Shown here: piece by piece, positions 32,965 to 41,156 of the stretch
Layout: each line of letters opens with the position of its first letter
Position numbering within the stretch: the stretch's first letter is position 1
NCBI RefSeq assembly: GCF_004125265.1
Contig: NZ_RDTE01000003.1
Coordinates: forward strand, 5,952,001-6,016,000
Length of the DNA stretch: 64,000 nt
Reading direction: 5' to 3'
DNA from: Streptomyces lydicus
GTDB taxonomy: Bacteria > Actinomycetota > Actinomycetes > Streptomycetales > Streptomycetaceae
Program-made: the position numbers and the translations under genes
Notes under the pieces: model-generated
The model's input: only the letters and a program-made list of their open reading frames with translations
Told to the model about the DNA's origin: nothing
Databases searched by the model: none

Positions 32965-34087
32965 GTGACCTGAGTCGGAGATTCGTCGTTAGTTGGGTAT
33001 GAGTCGTCCAGGCCCGAAGATTCCGCCGTTGTCGGTCACTGATGCCCAACGGACCGTGCTGGAAGGCTGGGTGCGTCGCCGCTCAACGGCCCAGTCTCTG
33101 GCTCAGCGCTCAAGGATCGTTCTGGAGTGCGCGGAGGGGCACTCGATCATGGAGGTGTCACGCCGGCTCGGTGTTACTGCGGACATGGTCCGCACCTGGC
33201 GGCGGCGCTTCCTCGAACGTGGCCTGGACGGCCTGTCCGACGAACCACGGCCCGGCGTCCCACGGAAGATCACCGACGCGGACGTCGAGCGTGTCATCGT
33301 CAAGACGCTGGAGGAGAAACCGAAGAACGCCACCCACTGGTCGACCAGGTCCATGGCGGCGGCCACGGGCATGTCCCAATCCGCCGTCTCGCGGATCTGG
33401 CGGGCTTTCGCCCTGGCCCCGCACCGGTCGCAGACGTTCAAGCTCTCCACCGACCCTCTGTTCATCGACAAGGTCCGTGACGTGGTGGGCCTCTATCTCG
33501 ATCCGCCGGAGAAGGCCCTGGTCCTGTGCGTGGACGAGAAGTCGCAGATCCAGGCCCTGGACCGGTCCCAGCCCGTGCTGCCGATGATGCCCGGTGTCCC
33601 CGAACGACGCAGTCACGACTACGTCCGCGCCGGCACCACCACCCTGTTCGCGGCCCTGGAGGTCGCCACGGGAAAGGTGATCGGCTCCCTGCACCGGCGC
33701 CACCGGGCAGTGGAATTCAAGAAGTTCCTCGCCAAGCTCGACAAGGAAGTCCCCGCCGGCCTTGACGTGCATCTGATCCTCGACAACTACGTCACCCACA
33801 AGACGCCCGCGATCAAGACGTGGCTGCTGGCGCACCCACGCTTCCACCTGCACTTCACACCGACCAGTTCATCCTGGCTGAACCTGGTCGAGCGATGGTT
33901 CGCCGAGCTGACGCAGAAGAAACTCAAGCGCGGTGTCCACCGCTCCGTCCAGGCCCTCGAACGCGACATCCGCAGCTGGCTCGCCGACTGGAACGAACAC
34001 CCAAAGCCCTTCGCCTGGACCAAGACTGCCGACGAAATCCTCGACAAAGTCGCCGCATACTGCCGACGAATCTCCGACTCAGGTCAC
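32965..34087 (+). mobile_element. IS630-family insertion sequence, apparently intact
   Basis: A 1,123-bp element bounded by perfect 24-bp terminal inverted repeats: the left runs 32965-32988, starting GTGACCTGAGTCGG, and the right runs 34064-34087. It is flanked by TA at 32963-32964 and 34088-34089, the target duplication typical of this family. It carries one transposase gene filling nearly the whole length. The perfect ends and intact frame suggest a recent insertion that can still move. It split the replication gene of the host element. Confidence 0.93.
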
Positions 34088-34090
34088 TAG
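32999..34090 (+). CDS. IS630-family transposase
   Basis: A 363-residue DDE transposase. An N-terminal helix-turn-helix (HSIMEVSRRLGVTADMVRTW) and a second one near residue 110 bind the ends. The catalytic triad is visible as CVDEKSQ (D near 178), LILDNYVTHK (D near 261) and SWLNLVERWF (E near 297), with the DDE spacing usual for IS630. ATG 32999 is used. The reading frame has no stop inside the element: its TAG is formed by the duplicated TA plus the next host base. The sequence looks intact and functional. Confidence 0.95.
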   Translation: MSRPGPKIPPLSVTDAQRTVLEGWVRRRSTAQSLAQRSRIVLECAEGHSIMEVSRRLGVTADMVRTWRRRFLERGLDGLSDEPRPGVPRKITDADVERVIVKTLEEKPKNATHWSTRSMAAATGMSQSAVSRIWRAFALAPHRSQTFKLSTDPLFIDKVRDVVGLYLDPPEKALVLCVDEKSQIQALDRSQPVLPMMPGVPERRSHDYVRAGTTTLFAALEVATGKVIGSLHRRHRAVEFKKFLAKLDKEVPAGLDVHLILDNYVTHKTPAIKTWLLAHPRFHLHFTPTSSSWLNLVERWFAELTQKKLKRGVHRSVQALERDIRSWLADWNEHPKPFAWTKTADEILDKVAAYCRRISDSGH

Positions 34091-34720
34091 ATCCCTGTTC
34101 CTAGATCCTAGATCCGGACCGTGAGCACTCGTCGAAGGCTCCGTGAGGTCTCCCTGCGTCAGCGCTGAGGACTCACGGAATCGGCCCTGACCTGCATATT
34201 CGTCGCTCATCGTGTCTTCCGTGACACCTCCGGGTGCCGGTGCGGAGGGCTCAGTGAGGGGTGTGTGCGTCGGCGGTGAGGGCTCACGCGGAACGCTCTG
34301 ATCGTGGTGGGGGCAGGCAGGATGGCGTACCCCGCTGGGACGGTTGACCTTCTGGTGCTGGGCGAAGGTGACGACGTGTAGGTACCGCTTGCCGTTGGCG
34401 CCTTGGTAACGGCAGACCAGCTCGGCGGTGTGGAGCTGGGCGAGGTCGTCTTCGACGCCAAGAGGGCCGTGTTCGGGGCGCAGGGACCACAACAGGCCGG
34501 CGATGACGGCGGGCTGGTCGCGGAACCGGCCGTAGTCGTCTGCCTGGGTGAGCAAGCCGAAGAACGTCCGCTCGGCGGACAGAGAGACCGCCGCGAGGGA
34601 CTCCGAATGGAACGCCTCGGGCTTGATGGTGCGGATACGGGCGATGTCGATCGACCACCTTCGTCGCAGATCGGGGGAGGGAATTCGGCGGTGCCAAGGG
34701 CATGGACAAGACAGCCACAC
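34088..34720 (-). pseudogene. 5' part of replisome-organizer-like gene interrupted by IS630 element
   Basis: About 210 codons. From ARIRTIKPEAF onward it matches the N-terminal winged-helix domain I know from phage and actinomycete element replication/hypothetical proteins (TFFGLLTQADDYGRFRD, then YLHVVTFAQHQKVNRPS). A linker follows and the frame enters the insertion sequence, where it stops. Homologs as I recall begin at that ARIR point; here no ATG, GTG or TTG is present there, and the only start is a GTG 27 codons earlier without a clear ribosome-binding site. The start may also be damaged, or an ATC may be used. Confidence 0.75.
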
Positions 34721-34904
34721 CAGGGGCGCAAAAGTCCAGAGTTGGTTCTAAAACTCTGTACTACTTCCGGGCCGGTCGGGAAAAAGTAGACCCGGATCCC
34801 CGGTTGCCGAAATCGACCCTTCGAAATCTCCGGCGGCCGGTGCATCGCTCACAGCAGACGAGAAAGGGTTCCCGCTGTCGCGGAACGCAAGCTACAACAC
34901 ATCC

Positions 34905-35189
34905 ATGCCGCCGCGTTCTCTCGAAATTGGTCCCGCAGGAAGGGTCATCGCCCGGGCAATCGTGCGCGCCCGTACCGCCCGCAGCTACTCCCAGCGTCAG
35001 CTCGCCGCCCGTGTAGGCGCCCTCGGCCGGTTCATGACCGCCACCGCGCTCTCCCGCATCGAACGCACCGTCCGACGCTGCGACATCGGCGACTTCGTCA
35101 CCATCGCCACCGCGCTCGGAGCCTCCCCGCACACCCTCCTCGCCAGCCCTCCGAGAGACCGGGGCCATGCGGAGCGGGCGGAAACATAG
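34905..35189 (+). CDS. Small XRE-type helix-turn-helix protein
   Basis: A 94-residue DNA-binding protein whose residues 16-80 form an XRE fold (YSQRQLAARVGAL, then LSRIERTVRRCDIGD and TIATALGASPHTLL). It is probably an element regulator acting on the divergent replication operon or on xis/int. ATG 34905 is used; no strong ribosome-binding site is present. It lies between the leftward replication gene and the rightward xis-int pair, a usual place for an element's control gene. Confidence 0.8.
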   Translation: MPPRSLEIGPAGRVIARAIVRARTARSYSQRQLAARVGALGRFMTATALSRIERTVRRCDIGDFVTIATALGASPHTLLASPPRDRGHAERAET

Positions 35190-35361
35190 CCGACGATCGC
35201 CGGTTTCCCAAACCGGCGATGCTCCGCATCATTGAATATCCCGGCACCTCAGCGTGCCGTCTTTCGGTAATCCACTCTTTCCATGCGAGGAAACCCCCTT
35301 TGCCCCGACCCCTCATGAGCCCTGCCCGAAACCCCCTCGACAACGAGGAGGCGGGGCGCTG

Positions 35362-35559
35362 ATGAATGGCTCCAGCCGCTCGCGCGACAAAATGACCGTG
35401 GATGAACTCTGCGCCGAGCTTCAGGTATCGCGGTCCACCTTTTACGACTGGCGTCAGAAAGGCAGGGCGCCACGATGCGTGAAACTTCCCAACGGGAGCC
35501 TGCGCATCCGCCGCAGTGACCTGGAGAACTGGCTCACCGACTGCGAGGGCAGCGCGTGA
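35362..35559 (+). CDS. Excisionase-like HTH protein (xis)
   Basis: A 65-residue MerR/excisionase-type winged helix: MTVDELCAELQVSRSTFYDW, followed by PNGSLRIRRSDLENWL. This is the helix-turn-helix-with-wing pattern of actinomycete Xis proteins that bend att DNA and direct excision. ATG 35362 has GAGGAGG about 10 bases upstream; a start ten codons later is possible. Its TGA overlaps the GTG of the integrase gene, so both are co-translated. Confidence 0.9.
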   Translation: MNGSSRSRDKMTVDELCAELQVSRSTFYDWRQKGRAPRCVKLPNGSLRIRRSDLENWLTDCEGSA

Positions 35560-36995
35560 CAAACCGGTCCTTCAAGGTCCGCTTCTACAAGACGGAGGTC
35601 TACAAGGGAAAACGTGGCACGACCTACACCGTGCGCTGGTCGGTGAACGGGAGGCGGCACGGCGAGGCGTTCAAGACTGCCGCCTCGGCCGATTCTTTTC
35701 GCGCCGTCCTCCTCGTCGCCGCCAACAACGGAGAACCGTTCGACCAGGACACCGGCAGGCCGACGTCGCACGCGGCATCGGCGGCCGAGGTCACCTGGTA
35801 CGACTTCGCCCTGCGCTACGTGGACATGAAGTGGTCCCGAATCTCGGCCAACAACCGCATCAGCACAGCCAAGGCCCTGACCAAGGCCACGCTCGCGCTC
35901 CTGCGAGTCGAACCGACCCAGTACGACCCCATCGAAGTCCGCAAGGCCCTGCGCGAGTACGCCTTCAACAAGAACCGCCGGGACGAGGCCCCCTCCGAGC
36001 TACGAGCCATCCTCGCCTGGATTCGGCGCAACTCGCTGCCGATGAGCGCCTGGGAGGACACCAAGCACGTCGACGCCGTGCTCCACGCCATCGACACCCG
36101 AATCGACGGCACGCCTGCTGCCGCAAGTTCCGCCAAACGCTATCGCCGCGTCTTGAACGTCGTCCTGCGCTATGCCATCCGCCAGAACGTCCTGGCGGAC
36201 AACCCGTTGCCCAAGGGGAGGGACGAGAACGCCGCCCCGAAGACCTCCGGCGCAGTCGACAAGCGCTCCCTCCTCAACCCCGGGCAGGTGGCTGCCCTGC
36301 TCGTCTGGGTTGCCTCCCGCCCGCGCACCGGTCACCGGCTCACGGCGTTCTTCGCGACGCTCTACTACGCCGGACTCCGCCCTGAGGAGGCGGTGGCGCT
36401 CCGCGTCGAGGACGCCGTTCTCCCTTCCAGCGGTTGGGGTGAACTCCGGGTGCACACCGCAGCGCCCGAGGTCGGCAAGCAGTGGACGGACGACGGCGAG
36501 GTCCACGAGACCCGGGATCTGAAGGGGCGGGCGTCAGGGGACACCCGCACCGTGCCCGTGCATCCCGCCCTCGCATCGATCCTCCACACACTCGTCACCC
36601 AGGACCAGCTCACCGCGGGAGATCTCTTCTTCCCCGGCGAGAAGGGCGGCCTGCTCGCCGGCTCCGTCTACCGGCGAGCCTGGGACAAGGCCCGCAAGGC
36701 AGTCCTGGCGGAGCAGGAGTACCGGTCGCCCGTTGGCAAGCGGGTATACGACCTCCGCCACACGTGCCTGACGACCTGGCTCAACCATGGCATCCCGCCG
36801 GCACAGGTCGCCGAATGGGCAGGCAACAGTGTCCCGGTGCTGCTTTCCACTTACGCGCGCTGCATCACCGGACAGACCGCTGAGCTACAGCAGCGCATCG
36901 AGGGGCCTCAGAAGCTCCCTGGCGTGCCACTGGCTCCAGGCCCCGGGGGCTCGCTCTCTCCGCCTCTTCCGAGGGCGCAGGGCCGCGCACGCTGA
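35556..36995 (+). CDS. int: Tyrosine recombinase (site-specific integrase)
   Basis: A 479-residue phage-type integrase. An N-terminal arm-binding segment comes first, then a SAM-like core-binding domain (about 75-200) and the catalytic domain. Visible catalytic residues are Arg in YYAGLRPEEA (about 271), DLRHT (about 398; the first position of HxxR is Tyr) and the nucleophile Tyr in LSTYARC (about 432). It catalyses integration and excision at the tRNA-Arg att core, which lies 305 bases downstream at 37300, as in pSAM2-like elements. GTG 35556 overlaps the xis stop, and a TTCG-loop hairpin terminates it. Confidence 0.95.
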   Translation: MTNRSFKVRFYKTEVYKGKRGTTYTVRWSVNGRRHGEAFKTAASADSFRAVLLVAANNGEPFDQDTGRPTSHAASAAEVTWYDFALRYVDMKWSRISANNRISTAKALTKATLALLRVEPTQYDPIEVRKALREYAFNKNRRDEAPSELRAILAWIRRNSLPMSAWEDTKHVDAVLHAIDTRIDGTPAAASSAKRYRRVLNVVLRYAIRQNVLADNPLPKGRDENAAPKTSGAVDKRSLLNPGQVAALLVWVASRPRTGHRLTAFFATLYYAGLRPEEAVALRVEDAVLPSSGWGELRVHTAAPEVGKQWTDDGEVHETRDLKGRASGDTRTVPVHPALASILHTLVTQDQLTAGDLFFPGEKGGLLAGSVYRRAWDKARKAVLAEQEYRSPVGKRVYDLRHTCLTTWLNHGIPPAQVAEWAGNSVPVLLSTYARCITGQTAELQQRIEGPQKLPGVPLAPGPGGSLSPPLPRAQGRAR

Positions 36996-37022
36996 TTGCG
37001 ACGGCGACGACAGGGCACACAC

Positions 37023-37054
37023 GCAGAGGGCCCGGCTTCGGCCGGGCCCTCTGC
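37023..37054 (+). terminator. TTCG-tetraloop terminator behind the integrase
   Basis: GCAGAGGGCCCGGC at 37023-37036, the tetraloop TTCG, and a perfect complement at 37041-37054. It starts 28 bases behind the integrase stop. Confidence 0.9.
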
Positions 37055-37266
37055 CTATGCCCGTATGCCGAGTGGGCGAGGAGGGCCGTATTGGGCTTCG
37101 GAAGGCCAGGCGCCGCATGCCACCGGGCACGCCGAAACTTCGGGAAGTTTTCGGGAAGAACAGCCGCCGAAACCCGCCCCGGACCGGTTCCAGCCGGACG
37201 GGTCGGCCTCCCTCCGCCTCCGGCATCCGTCGGCCCGCCGAAGCCATCAAACACCCTCTGAGCAGC

Positions 37267-37294
37267 AAAAAGACCCTCCCCAAGGGAGGGTCTT
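37267..37294 (-). terminator. Terminator on the 3' side of the tRNA-Arg fragment (copy 3)
   Basis: AGACCCTCCC at 37271-37280 pairs with 37284-37293 around CAA, with A's at 37267-37270 giving a leftward T-run. It is equivalent to the hairpins beside att copies 1 and 2. Confidence 0.78.
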
Positions 37295-37299
37295 GCGGT

Positions 37300-37343
37300 G
37301 CGCCCCCGGCAGGACTCGAACCTGCGGCCAAGTGCTTAGAAGG
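37300..37343 (-). repeat. att core copy 3 (boundary of 26-kb element and prophage)
   Basis: Identical over 44 bases to copies 1 and 2. It lies 305 bases behind the integrase, as expected for the int-proximal end of the 26-kb element, and it also starts the DNA of the prophage to the right. The bases to its right do not complete a tRNA, so the intact tRNA-Arg gene should lie beyond the right end of the prophage, outside the window. The first 67 bases match copy 1 apart from the last position, and weaker similarity continues for about 60 more. Confidence 0.8.
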
Positions 37344-37465
37344 TGTGCGAGCCCCAGCGATGTGCTCACCTGCGGTTTTGCAGGTGACGCCCAACCGATT
37401 TAGGTAAAGGCGCTTGGCCCATCTCCTCTCGGATTTTGGCCAGATCGCGCCCCCTCAAACGGGGA

Positions 37466-37500
37466 CCGCCCCGGGCGCCACTGTAGGACGCCCGGGGCGG
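37466..37500. terminator. 12-bp hairpin left of the prophage cargo operon
   Basis: CCGCCCCGGGCG at 37466-37477 pairs perfectly with 37489-37500 around 11 bases. It may terminate the leftward graspetide/NUDIX transcript before the att site, although it lies 415 bases beyond the last stop codon. Confidence 0.5.
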
Positions 37501-37915
37501 GTAGGGCGCGACTCCGCCATCTGGACGGACCGGCGTACCTCGCGCAAGGGACCGTGCCGCGCCCTGTTTGGGGGTGGGTGATCACCAACCGGTCCAGGGT
37601 CCACGTAGTGATCATGCTTCCGCAATGGCATATGCCGAGCTTCACTCGAACGGGTAGTCGAATGCGTTGTTCGCTACTGAGCGGGGGCCGGTGCGCGGTT
37701 CCTCGTCTGTTGGGGGTTGCGACGGGTGCGGCCGGCCGGGAGTGCGTTCGGGCCATGATTGAGCCCCGGCCATCTGCCACGGGGGGAGCAGACGACCGGG
37801 GCCCGGGTGGCTCACTGCGGCCCCGCGGGGGAGGCACGACCACAGCGGCCGGTGAACGGGACGCCCGGGGCGATCCGGGGGTGATCAAGCGCCGGGCGAA
37901 CCTGTCTCGGGACCG

Positions 37916-38473
37916 TCAGTCCGACGGCCGGATGGAGGCCAGTACGCGGCCGCGCAGCGGCTCGGCGGTCAGCTTGTCCGCGAACTGCCATGAGTACGTG
38001 GTGAACTCTTCCTCTTCGATCTTGAGGCGCTCGGTGCTCGTTCGGAACAGGAACCGAAAGTCGAAGTGGAGATGCGTCGGCTCGGCTTCCGCAGCATTCG
38101 CCGGGATCGGGCGCACGTCGATGTGCAGCGGCACCTCGTCGTGACGCTCGACCTGCGAGCGGTCGATGCCGGTCTTATCGACGAGGTCACGCAGCGCTGC
38201 GGCGAGCAGTGTCGTGTCGTCCGGCTCGACGTGCCCGCCGGGCCGCAGCCACTTACCACCGAGCGCCTTGTGATGGAGGGTGAGCACGCGACCGTCGGGG
38301 CGGAGTAGAACCGCGCCGGCGGTGACGTGCCCGCGGAACTCGTTCCGTGAGGTGATCCGGTTGCCGACGATGTCGAGCATCTCGGAGATGATGGCGAGCG
38401 CGTCCTTGTCCTCCGGGTGGCGAGTCAGGTAGGCGTCGAGGGTGTCGAGTACGTGCATTGCCTTGATCGGCAT
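37916..38473 (-). CDS. NUDIX-hydrolase-like protein with degenerate motif
   Basis: A 185-residue protein with a NUDIX fold. The box is recognisable at GGHVEPDDTTLLAAALRDLVDK (about 87-108, here continuous with TGI), but the REUxEE core is RDLVDK, so catalytic glutamates are replaced by Asp and Lys and activity is doubtful. NUDIX-like proteins with such changes can bind nucleotides or act as regulators. ATG 38473 has GAAGGA five bases upstream. It is the last gene of the leftward cargo operon, 241 bases after the methyltransferase gene, and could be on its own transcript. A link to the graspetide is unproven. Confidence 0.8.
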   Translation of the reverse strand: MPIKAMHVLDTLDAYLTRHPEDKDALAIISEMLDIVGNRITSRNEFRGHVTAGAVLLRPDGRVLTLHHKALGGKWLRPGGHVEPDDTTLLAAALRDLVDKTGIDRSQVERHDEVPLHIDVRPIPANAAEAEPTHLHFDFRFLFRTSTERLKIEEEEFTTYSWQFADKLTAEPLRGRVLASIRPSD

Positions 38474-38714
38474 GGAGTTCCTTCGTGGTACAGGCGTCGC
38501 TCGGGCCGCCCGACGGGTTCGGGAGAACACCGTCGGGCGGTCCCGCCTCGCCGCCTGGTTTAGGTGTTGAGCAGTTCAATCTCGATCGCCAGGGCGCCGA
38601 GCGGGGCGGCTCGCTCTGTCTCAGAGCGATCGGCGCCCCGGCTCGGACGGACGTGCGTACATCCGGCAGCACCTCTACAGCTCTCACACGACGCGAGGGC
38701 AGCCTGCGATTCCG

Positions 38715-39905
38715 TCATGCACCCGGGACGACCGGCAGGTGCCAACTGGGGCCATCCTCGGAGTTCTCAAGCCAAATTCGTTGACGGTCCGGCTCGACGC
38801 TGACCCCGAACCGGGTTGCGGCCGGCGACCCCGCTGCGTGCCACAGCGCGAGAGACTGCTCGACCTCGCCCCACAGCGACACCGGGCCACCCTCGCGCAC
38901 CAACCAGCCGTCGCCGTCCCGTGACAGCACCGCGAAGGAATCGTTCGCCGCGTCGAGGACGAAGGTACGCATGCGCCCGTCGTCGCCCGCCATGTCGAAC
39001 GTGCGGGCGTTCGGCATCGCAAGCTGAGCAACGAACCCGCTGTCGGGCATGCGCAGCACGCCGGGCCCGTGCGGCGTCTCGCGGGTCTTGCCGTCGTCGT
39101 CGGCCGGCAGCATGCCGAGATTCGTCGGCGCCTCATGCTGCCGCGCCATCATGAACGCCGGATCGGCCGCGACGAAACGGCCCGTCGCGTGCTGTCCGTC
39201 CTCGACGACCAGGCGCACGAGGCCGAGCGAGCGAAGCCACCCGCGCAGCGTCGCCACGATGAGCCCGCCCGGCACGGTCTCGCGGACCCACGCCCACGGG
39301 ATACCGCGTACGCCCATGGTGGCGATTGTGCGATCGGCTGCCGCGGTGCAGTCGGCGCCGGCGAGCCCGTTGCCTGTGATCAGGCGAGGGGCGTAGCCGC
39401 AGCGGTCGAGGGCGGCACGGGCTCGGCCGGCGACCCCCGGGTCGGTCTCGACCGACGTGATCTTGTCCGGCCCGAAGCGGTGGCACATGAGCGCGGTCGA
39501 GTAGCCGGTGCCCGTGCCGTACTCGGTGACGGTCGACTCGTCGTCGCCGTCGAGGACGTCGAGCATCTGCACGACGAGCGAGGGCAGCGTCGAGGACGAC
39601 GTCGGGGCGGCGCCGCTGATCGGCTGCGGGTCCGACCAATCGATATCCTGCCCGTCGAACTGCGTGATCAGGGTCTCGTCGCTGTAGACCCGGCGCAGCC
39701 ACGCCTCGTCGCCGACGAGCTCGGGCGTGATCGGCACGTATGTCGTGATGCCCGGGGCGTCGTTGGGCACGTAGAACGCGGGCGCGCACTCGTGCCGGGG
39801 CACGGCCTCGACCGCGGCCCGCCACGCTGCGGGCAGCTTGTCCTCGGCGGCGAGCTGCCCGGCGAACTCGTGCCGCAGCTCGGTCGCGAGATCAGGTTCG
39901 GTCAT
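38715..39905 (-). CDS. tgmC: Graspetide-associated PIMT-like O-methyltransferase
   Basis: A 396-residue SAM-dependent methyltransferase of the protein-L-isoaspartate methyltransferase type. SAM motif I is EYGTGTGYS (about 128-136), preceded by the PIMT-like PTSSSTLPSLV, with about 170 extra C-terminal residues. In ATP-grasp RiPP clusters of this layout the enzyme methylates an Asp side chain of the modified precursor, and the ester can collapse to aspartimide (known for fuscimiditide-type graspetides). ATG 39905 overlaps the ligase gene by 14 bases. It should act in the cytosol on the cyclised precursor encoded 1 kb upstream. Confidence 0.9.
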   Translation of the reverse strand: MTEPDLATELRHEFAGQLAAEDKLPAAWRAAVEAVPRHECAPAFYVPNDAPGITTYVPITPELVGDEAWLRRVYSDETLITQFDGQDIDWSDPQPISGAAPTSSSTLPSLVVQMLDVLDGDDESTVTEYGTGTGYSTALMCHRFGPDKITSVETDPGVAGRARAALDRCGYAPRLITGNGLAGADCTAAADRTIATMGVRGIPWAWVRETVPGGLIVATLRGWLRSLGLVRLVVEDGQHATGRFVAADPAFMMARQHEAPTNLGMLPADDDGKTRETPHGPGVLRMPDSGFVAQLAMPNARTFDMAGDDGRMRTFVLDAANDSFAVLSRDGDGWLVREGGPVSLWGEVEQSLALWHAAGSPAATRFGVSVEPDRQRIWLENSEDGPSWHLPVVPGA

Positions 39906-40863
39906 GGGTGCCTCGTTCCAAGAGATCGGCGAGTGCGGCGGTCATGGGCAGGCCCGTCGGGGGTTCCATCCATGCCCACTGCCCCGAGGGGTTGCACTCA
40001 ATGAACGTCCACGCGCCATCGGCGGACAGGGTGAAGTCGAACGCGCCGAAGACGAGCCCGAAGTGCCGCAGGTACGCGAACAGTGCGCGCTCGACGCCGG
40101 GAGGGGCCTCGACGGGCGTATATGTGTGGGTGGTGTAGTCGGTGCGCCAGTCGAGCAGACCGGAGTCGATCCGCACCGCGAACACCCGCGCGCCGATCAC
40201 GGTCACGCGGACGTCGGCGACCTTGTCGACGCGGGCCTGTAACAGGTGCATGGTCCCGGCGATACCGTCGTCGATCTCGTCCTCGGCGACCTCGTCGACG
40301 AGCACGGTCTGCGCGTGACCGTCGACGAGGTACAGCGGCGTCGCGAGCGGCTTGTAGATCACGGGTCCGTGTTCCTTGACGAACGCGCGGGCGTCGTCGG
40401 GCCGGTTCGTGATCAGGGTCGGCGGCAGCACGAACCCGGCCTCGGCCGCGGCGGCGAGCCCGGCCGGCTTGTACTCGGCGTCGCCGATGCGGTGCGGGTG
40501 GTTGACGTACAGGCAGTCGGGCAGCGAGACGAGCACGCCGCCGAGCCCGTACCGAGCCTGCGCGGCGGCAAAGCGGGCGTCCTGGTCGTCGAGGTGGGGG
40601 AAAGCGAACCCGGACGGGCGCCGGTAGTACAGCGCCCGCACGCCGTCGAGTTCGGCGACGCGGGTCGGGGTCGCGAGACTGCCCCGCCACCGTGCCGTGC
40701 TGCCGCCGATGTGGGCGGAGCACGACAGGGTGGCGGGGAAGTGACCGCTGTCGAACCGCACGACCGGGACGCCCCGGCCGTGCAGCTCGGCAATCACGAA
40801 GTCGGCGGTCGGGTCGTCATCGTTCGTGACGACCGCGACCGGGCGAGCGTCGTCTCGTGTCAC
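39892..40863 (-). CDS. tgmB: ATP-grasp ribosomal peptide maturase (graspetide synthetase)
   Basis: A 323-residue ATP-grasp ligase. The ATP-binding lysine segment EHGPVIYKPLATPLY (about 164-178), the FDFTLSADGAWTFIECNPSGQW end (broken here; Mg-binding Glu and Asn near 289-291) and MEPPTGLPMTAALADLL are the features of RiPP maturases that join Asp/Glu side chains to Thr/Ser/Lys of a precursor by ester or amide bonds. The GTG start at 40863 overlaps the precursor stop (GTGA), so stoichiometric coupling is likely. Between a recognisable precursor and a PIMT-like methyltransferase, its role is clear at family level. Confidence 0.93.
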   Translation of the reverse strand: MTRDDARPVAVVTNDDDPTADFVIAELHGRGVPVVRFDSGHFPATLSCSAHIGGSTARWRGSLATPTRVAELDGVRALYYRRPSGFAFPHLDDQDARFAAAQARYGLGGVLVSLPDCLYVNHPHRIGDAEYKPAGLAAAAEAGFVLPPTLITNRPDDARAFVKEHGPVIYKPLATPLYLVDGHAQTVLVDEVAEDEIDDGIAGTMHLLQARVDKVADVRVTVIGARVFAVRIDSGLLDWRTDYTTHTYTPVEAPPGVERALFAYLRHFGLVFGAFDFTLSADGAWTFIECNPSGQWAWMEPPTGLPMTAALADLLERGTHDRT

Positions 40864-41156
40864 TGGTCGGTGTCGTTACCCGTGTCCGAGTCGGTGTTGC
40901 CGGCGCCCTGCCCGTCGGGCGAGGTGCCCGTCGACGGGTTGGTGCCGCTGCTCGTACCGTGACCGGGCGACGCGACCGGGACGCCGGCCGCGTTGAAGTA
41001 ACGGCCGGTCTGCGTCGCCGGGTCGATCTCGACGCGGGTGTGCTCACCCGCGACGGCCGGGTACGGCACGAACCGGCGGGTGCCCCACGGGCGGGGCGTG
41101 CGGTGGCCCTGCGGGAGCGGGGTTCCCGTCGGGATGCGTTCCGCGTAGTTGAACAT
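40860..41156 (-). CDS. tgmA: Graspetide precursor peptide (ATP-grasp-modified RiPP)
   Basis: A 98-residue precursor. The leader part has the family pattern PWGTRRFVPYP (23-33) and EIDPATQTGRYFNAAG (43-58), as in the ATP-grasp target family of Streptomyces. The putative core, residues 65-98, is Gly/Thr/Asp-rich: Thr at 68, 72, 76 and 78 can serve as ring donors and Asp at 81, 89, 91, 95 and 97 as acceptors. No protease gene is adjacent. ATG 41156 has GAGAGGA five bases upstream. The gene overlaps, in another frame, the 3' end of the ATP-binding gene by 113 bases. Confidence 0.9.
   Translation of the reverse strand: MFNYAERIPTGTPLPQGHRTPRPWGTRRFVPYPAVAGEHTRVEIDPATQTGRYFNAAGVPVASPGHGTSSGTNPSTGTSPDGQGAGNTDSDTGNDTDQ

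Larger units (their letters stand above)
36996..37915. other. Non-coding int-att region and left end of the prophage
   Basis: No gene is supported in these 920 bases. They contain the integrase terminator (37023-37054), about 200 bases of attP arm, the tRNA terminator and att core copy 3, a region of about 120 bases similar to the right flank of copy 1, a 12-bp hairpin (37466-37500) and about 400 bases in which I see no feature. Confidence 0.6.
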
